This document shows, piece after piece, positions 59,125-64,000 of a stretch of 64,000 nt of DNA. How positions within the stretch are numbered: the stretch's first letter is position 1; every line of letters begins with the position of its first letter. Both the position numbers and the translations under genes were made by a program. This DNA is from Glebionis coronaria (Eukaryota > Streptophyta > Magnoliopsida > Asterales > Asteraceae): assembly GCA_025667525.1 (NCBI GenBank), contig JANFOE010002214.1:1-64000 (forward strand), given 5' to 3'. The notes beneath the pieces are model-generated. The model did not search any database. It was not told the origin of the DNA and was given only the letters and a program-made list of their open reading frames with translations.

Positions 59125-60542
59125 CTAGCTTTAAGGCTCGTCCTATGGACGGGTTGCTTTAAGAAAATGTTTTAAGAAAATACATTAACTGTAACTACAA
59201 AATAAAAGTTACACGTTCTTATATGTCTAAAGAGCAATTTAGATGAAATAAAATGATAGATAAACTTACGTTAAAAAGAAACATAAAACAATAAACTTAT
59301 GTACTTTTTGGAGGATCATCTCCAACCCCAACTTATAGAATAAATAGTCGAAGTTTGTAAGTAATTGTATCATAGTTTAGCTTAAGCCATCAAAATTCCT
59401 AAGCATACTGTTAAAAGCTTATGTACACGTGATAAGAGTCACAAAAAATTTCCTCGCTTTTGCTATAGTAATGACTAATGATAATAACGGTTTTCTTATA
59501 TTGTACACTCAGTTTACCATGTGCGCTAACTTGTTCTATTTTATAATACTTATTAGTCTCCGATTGCAATAAAAAAAAGTTTAATTAGTTCTTGATTTCT
59601 GTGGTGTATTAAAATGATATACCATCATTTTTTTAGATGAGGTATTGTCAATTACAAAAGATATGTAAGTAAAACTAATCTCGATTAGACCATGAACCAA
59701 CTAAGGATAACATACATAAAACATAAATAAGTTATATTCTAAGTAAGTTACATCACATATACGGAATGTCAAAGACGAGTCCTAAATCTAGAGCAACACT
59801 TTTACGAAGTCCTGCATCTGAAGCTGGGTAACTTCGTCTACGATGTTCTTTTAACTTTGCATTTCTCCAAATGTCATTATGTATGTAGATGACCTCGCGC
59901 AAGGAACTATATAATTGCCTCTAAAATTAAACAAAAAGATAAATATTGTGAAAAGATAAGTTTAGCATGACGAACAATTACTAATCTAATTTTGGGTTAC
60001 CTATTCAGTCAAGATGGCATTTATCAATGTCTAATCTTATTTTTCTATTATTGTAATCTAAATGTTTAGTTGTAGATGTAGTCTCCTGTTCCATATCCTT
60101 TTTGACATCATCTGAATATTTTTACTCGTATGATCCAACTTCGACTTTGAAGTCTAATCAGCCACCCCCAATACTACGCTTAAGAATCCACCACTCCTGA
60201 GAAGCCAAACATTAGAGGTAAGATGCTTAAACTCGCGAATATCTTTCAAGTAGGCATTTATAAACAATAAACTTCCAAATTATGCATTACGAGCCACAAA
60301 ATATCCTGAAATAATATTCAAAAAAATACAAATCATCGAGTTCAACTTTTTCGTTTGTTTTGCATGGTTGGAGTGAAACGCGGGTATTTTCTATTCTCTG
60401 TATGAGTTCTTATAGTTTTTTAAGTTCGTATCATTGACTTTAACAATAACTACTTATCCCTAAAAAGTACATGGAAATAATCTTGGATGCCTTCTCGTTA
60501 TAAATTTTCCCGTCAACTCTTTCAAACATTTATAATATATAT
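59125..60542 (-). mobile_element. Helitron-like element, 3' end and body
   Basis: On the minus strand a hairpin CCCGTCC-ATA-GGACGAG is followed eight bases later by CTAG and a T, the diagnostic Helitron 3' terminus at an A/T target. The body runs to higher coordinates and is cut at 60543 by a Copia LTR, with an AT-rich stretch there. The 5' TC end was not identified. No Rep/helicase is visible, so it would be non-autonomous. Confidence 0.5.
59762..59920 (-). pseudogene. Exon-like fragment of unknown gene
   Basis: Open stretch reading RQLYSSLREVIYIHNDIW then RNAKLKEHRRRSYPASDAG and LRKSVALDLGLVFDIP. It is preceded by a TTTTAG acceptor-like site and followed by a GTATAT donor-like site. Further degraded coding pieces (KYSDDVKKDMEQETTSTTKH, ASQEWWILKRSIGGG) lie upstream at about 60010-60200 on the same strand. 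I do not recognise the protein. Inside the Helitron-like element this suggests a captured gene fragment. Confidence 0.4.
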
Positions 60543-61422
60543 TGTTGGTCCCTTGTAATTAGTGTCATCTTTAAGGATGCTAAGTATAGACCTAACTCAT
60601 GGTAAAGTAATGTTAAAACAAAAGACAATTGTAAAGTAAATAACACAAAAGGTTTTCAACGTTTAACTCTTATTTATTAAAGATTTATACCCTATTGTAT
60701 GCGAAGCGACAATAGGGATTGAATAGACAATGTGTGTGTTTGTGATCTCCTCACTAACAAGCTATATCAATCCTAATGATTGATAAGCTTGACGATTAAG
60801 TCAACATGAGTTTAGAACTCAAGTGCTTTTGATCGTGTTTGGAAGAGAGAACTTTGTTTGTGAATGTCTAAAGCATTTAGTGCACAAACTTGGTTCTCTC
60901 TTTTACAACCATCTAATTTATAGAGGTAAAGGGTAGATACAAGACAAAGAATTGCCATGTGTAATTCTTTTCTTATTGGTACAATGTACAATCTTGTCTT
61001 AGCCTATTCTAAGTATTAGGACATAAGTCCTTTTACATTGTCAGTACCCTATCTATCCCAAAAGGTTAAGTCACGCTAATTGTGTGATGTACTACATCTT
61101 ATCACAATTCAACTTATCCCGCCTTTACTTCAGTCTCAAAGGATGCTTATTTCTTCAGGGAGATCGTATGGGGTTTAGTGAGTCTATTGCCACAACTCAC
61201 TGAACCCATCACCTTCTTCTTTGTCTTAGATACATCATTCATTGAACTTCGCCTATGTGAATGCTCGAGTCTTTCTTTTAGACTCAGTCTAAGGTCTTGA
61301 AGGTAACTCACTGAGTGATTGTTCACTCAGTGACTTCATTACGTTAAAGGGTAATGTTTTACTTAGGCTGATTGTTATACAAATCCATCAGGGAGATCAT
61401 TATGCACTGAATCGACCTAACA
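60543..61422 (-). repeat. LTR of a second Copia-2 family element (3' LTR)
   Basis: 880 bp, inverted relative to 36125-37001 and clearly similar throughout; minus strand TGTTAGGTCGATTCAG to GGGACCAACA. Outer flank TATAT (60538-60542). Confidence 0.92.
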
Positions 61423-61633
61423 ATCTCCCCCTATTTGGATATAAAATATGCCGAAGTAAAATTGTTATAAGTGAGCAAAGAGGCTTCTTCTCATACAAAC
61501 TAATCTACTGATGAACAGACTTGTTTCAAACAAAGTACTTTCTTTTATTCATCATTACAAAGACTAAAAGTCTAATACAAGAAAAACATAAGTAAAAACA
61601 AAAGATTATAACCATTCAGGCATCCATTGCTTC
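61423..61633 (-). pseudogene. 3' end of the post-pol ORF and polypurine tract of the Copia-2 relative
   Basis: Inverted match to about 35915-36124: polypurine tract AAATAGGGGGAGAT, then the 3' untranslated end and the last codons (GAAGCAATGGAT). It stops sharply at 61633 where a Gypsy LTR begins; the rest of the element would lie beyond the window. Confidence 0.85.
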
Positions 61634-62689
61634 TGTAAAACCCGCATGCTTTTACCATGAATAGTACCCTTACGATTGTACGTACATGATTAGAAATCTC
61701 CTTTTATAGCACGTTTACGTATCATGAACAAGAATTACAAGTATTACGTACGTGTTATAACACGATAAGTATTTATTACGTATTAACACACGATAATTAT
61801 TTCAATAATAATTATAATCACGAACACACGAACATGAAATCATGAACGTAAAGTAATCACGAGCTTAGTATTACGTACGTATGTATATTTATTACGAACA
61901 CGAATAAATATAATAAGACACGGACGATAATGATTTAAATCACGTAAAACACGAACACGAGAACACACTATTATTTTAGACACGGAAAATGTTCGGGTTA
62001 CCCCTTTGTGGGCCCCATACCCGCGGCTACACCAAGACAAAAGTCCCAAACCCATAATTTTTACTAAACATGGAATTTAAGGAAAAGTTATTTTCATTTA
62101 ACAAGATTTAGAAAATATTAAAAACCCTAAAATCTTTTTCTCTCTTTTGGGTGTTCTTGGCCGCCGGGTTTACATCACCACAGGGGTGATTCAGGTTGAT
62201 TTTGGTCTTTTATTTATTGCAAGGATCATTTGTGTGTTCATCCTCTTTGATTCACGTGATTGGTATAAAACCTAATCTCTTTTATTTTATGTTTTGATTT
62301 CTTAATCACATAAAATCATGAATGTTTTTAATAAACTAATTAAAAAAAAGTAATGAATCATGTTATTAATCATGGGGTTAAATCAATTATGTGTTTAGGG
62401 GTGTTTGTTGTTTGGCCGACGCCTAACCGAGCCCCAAGGGGTTCTCGGCTTGGCTTACTTCGCACCACCGAGATTATATGATCTCGGTTTGGTGGTGGTG
62501 GTGGTGTCACGGCAGTAGTAAGGACAAGGGAAACCCTGACTTAGGTTGGGGTATGGTGGTGTTTACGGGTCCGGTTCATGGGTTTTAAACACGGGTCCGG
62601 TTCACACATGTTTAGATTTAAAACACGGTCCGGTTCATGAGTTATATTTCAAGGTTTAATATTTTTACAAGTTATATTATTTTACAAGA

Positions 62690-62960
62690 CTTAAATTCAA
62701 TTAATTAAAAGCATGAACATGATTAATTTAATTTACATGACTTAGGTTATTAATTTTATTATTAATACATGAATTTTAACCTAAGTATTTATCATTTAAT
62801 TAGACTATATAATTAATTAATTATTAAAACCATGACTATAATTAATTTATTTACATGACTTAGGTTATATTATTAATAGATAATAATACATGTTTTAACC
62901 TAAGTATTTTAACCTTATTTAATTAAAATCATGTTATATTTAATTAAATACTTTAACCTA
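62690..62960 (+). repeat. AT-rich direct and inverted repeats (CATGACTTAGGTTA)
   Basis: TTACATGACTTAGGTTAT occurs at about 62733 and 62851, each followed after 25-40 bp by the inverse TTTTAACCTAAGTATTT, so hairpin-forming units are themselves repeated. Confidence 0.7.
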
Positions 62961-63079
62961 TGGTTAATTTAATTCACATGAAATAATTAATAAACTATAC
63001 TATATAATTACATGACTTAGAATATTAATCAGTAAACACTTAAGCTTATATAATTAGCTTAATTATCCAGCTTATATCT

Positions 63080-63210
63080 ATTTATGGAAACTTTCTATTT
63101 TTAGAAACGTATCTATTTTAAGCAGTAATTCTATTTTTGGAAACTTTCTATTTTTAGTAACTTTCTATTTTTGGAAACTTTCTATTTTAGGAAACTGCTA
63201 TTTTTAGAAA
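63080..63210 (+). repeat. Tandem CTATTTTTGGAAACTTT repeats
   Basis: About six imperfect units of 18-20 bp (variants with TAGAAAC and TAGTAAC). Confidence 0.85.
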
Positions 63211-64000
63211 GTTATTTATTATTACACAACAAGTATAATAATACATGAAATACAAGTGATACTTAATCAGAATAGACAGAATATATGATAAACACAGTAT
63301 AAAGCTGAAATCAGTAAAACATGACTTGAATATATAAAACAAGCTAAGACATGATATAAAACCAGTTACGTACTCAGTAATCAGATACTTATACACGTAT
63401 GTATTTATGTAGCATTAGTGATACCGAAGTAGGACTCTCTTCCGTTCGTCTTCTTCGTTCACTGGACATAAGGTACGGATTCTTCGTCCTTTCAGTATGG
63501 CCAGTCTTCCTTATTAGGATTTCCCGTATGTAGCCAACTGTTTTCCCCAGTATATATGTTTTATATGTTTATGAATTTATTATGTTTAATTAGAATACCT
63601 AAATCCATATACATGCATGACCAGTTTCACCTAGTTATGGAGGTACCATAACCATAACACTAGAGGCACTGGTGTTATGACTTCACCACGGCGGAGTGAT
63701 AGCTCGTGGCGTCCCTTTCAGCTTTTGGCCATATTTTATTATCAGGTGGGGCGTATGGGTGCATCCTAGTTACATGTTTTCAGCATATTATTCAGGTGAA
63801 TGTGGTGTGTGCCTTGCATCCTTCACAAGGAGCTGATCCCTCCTACCCAAACCAGTATTTTAAATTAGAGACAGTCCCTCTAATTTGCATGACGAGGTCA
63901 CCCCTCCAAGTATTCATGCACGTTGATATTTCATGACCAATATTGGCTTAATGGTTAACATGTTAAATAATTTTTATAAGATAAACATAAGGCTTTTCAA

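Larger units (their letters stand above)
61634..64000 (+). repeat. Long Gypsy LTR, cut by the window end
   Basis: Starts TGTAAAACCCGC exactly at the break in the Copia-2 relative; candidate target site GCTTC (61629-61633). At least 2.37 kb, non-coding. Shares landmarks with 53455-56294. The microsatellite GGTGGTGGTGGTGGTG lies at about 62491-62506. Confidence 0.65.

Noticed and set aside
1..64000. CRISPR arrays, bacterial operons, rRNA or tRNA genes
   Set aside because: No direct-repeat/spacer layout of constant length, no ribosome-binding sites, no rRNA; no tRNA cloverleaf was spotted by eye. The leader arrays have irregular spacers and lie in eukaryotic retrotransposons.

Overview
This is nuclear DNA of a higher plant. 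It holds no intact host gene that I can recognise: nearly all of it is LTR retrotransposons, their solo LTRs and their fragments, at low GC and with many frame breaks. Domain order and motifs identify Ty1/Copia and Ty3/Gypsy families. The flavour of the families (Copia with long coiled-coil gag extensions and post-pol ORFs, a Tat-type Gypsy with an antisense ORF, Gypsy with 2.5-2.7 kb LTRs) makes me guess a daisy-family (Asteraceae) genome, but that is recall, not measurement.

Left part. Bases 1-5866 are a minus-strand Copia element (called Copia-1L) cut by the window edge. Next come a decayed LRR-receptor-kinase fragment beside a hAT-like end (5991-6397), and a minus-strand Gypsy with a 2.5 kb LTR (10711-13254), gag (8985-10071) and a decayed pol region (about 6.4-8.9 kb). 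That pol region carries a perfect solo LTR (7381-7699, duplicated AATAT).

Centre. A four-level nest. (0) A minus-strand Tat-type Gypsy has its 5' LTR at 57092-57651, gag-pol at about 48.6-57.05 kb and an antisense extra ORF at 13255-14761 plus 46813-48007. (1) Copia-1 (14762-46807, same family as Copia-1L) splits that antisense ORF. (2) Copia-2 (16899-37001) splits the gag of Copia-1. (3) A non-autonomous long-LTR element, Gypsy-N (17729-24941), splits the 5' LTR of Copia-2. Each junction shows TG...CA-like ends and 5-bp target duplications that are exact or explainable by one or two substitutions. Hand-counted LTR divergence (about 3.6% in Copia-1, 3.3% in Copia-2, roughly 2% in Gypsy-N) agrees with the order of nesting.

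Right part. A solo long LTR (about 53455-56294) interrupts the Tat gag. Beyond the Tat LTR lie a small Copia gag remnant (57863-58078), a Helitron-like end with exon-like sequence (59125-60542), the 3' end of a minus-strand Copia-2 relative (60543-61633) and the start of another long Gypsy LTR (61634 to the window end).

The most unusual items are: arrays of ATTCCG-core repeats in the untranslated leader of both Copia-1 copies, with different consensus in each; the 3.9 kb post-pol ORF of Copia-2 preceded by its own TATA box; the five-fold knuckle array in Copia-2; Gypsy-N as a gag-pol-less derivative whose relative lies in the same window; and two probable gene-fragment captures by DNA transposons.
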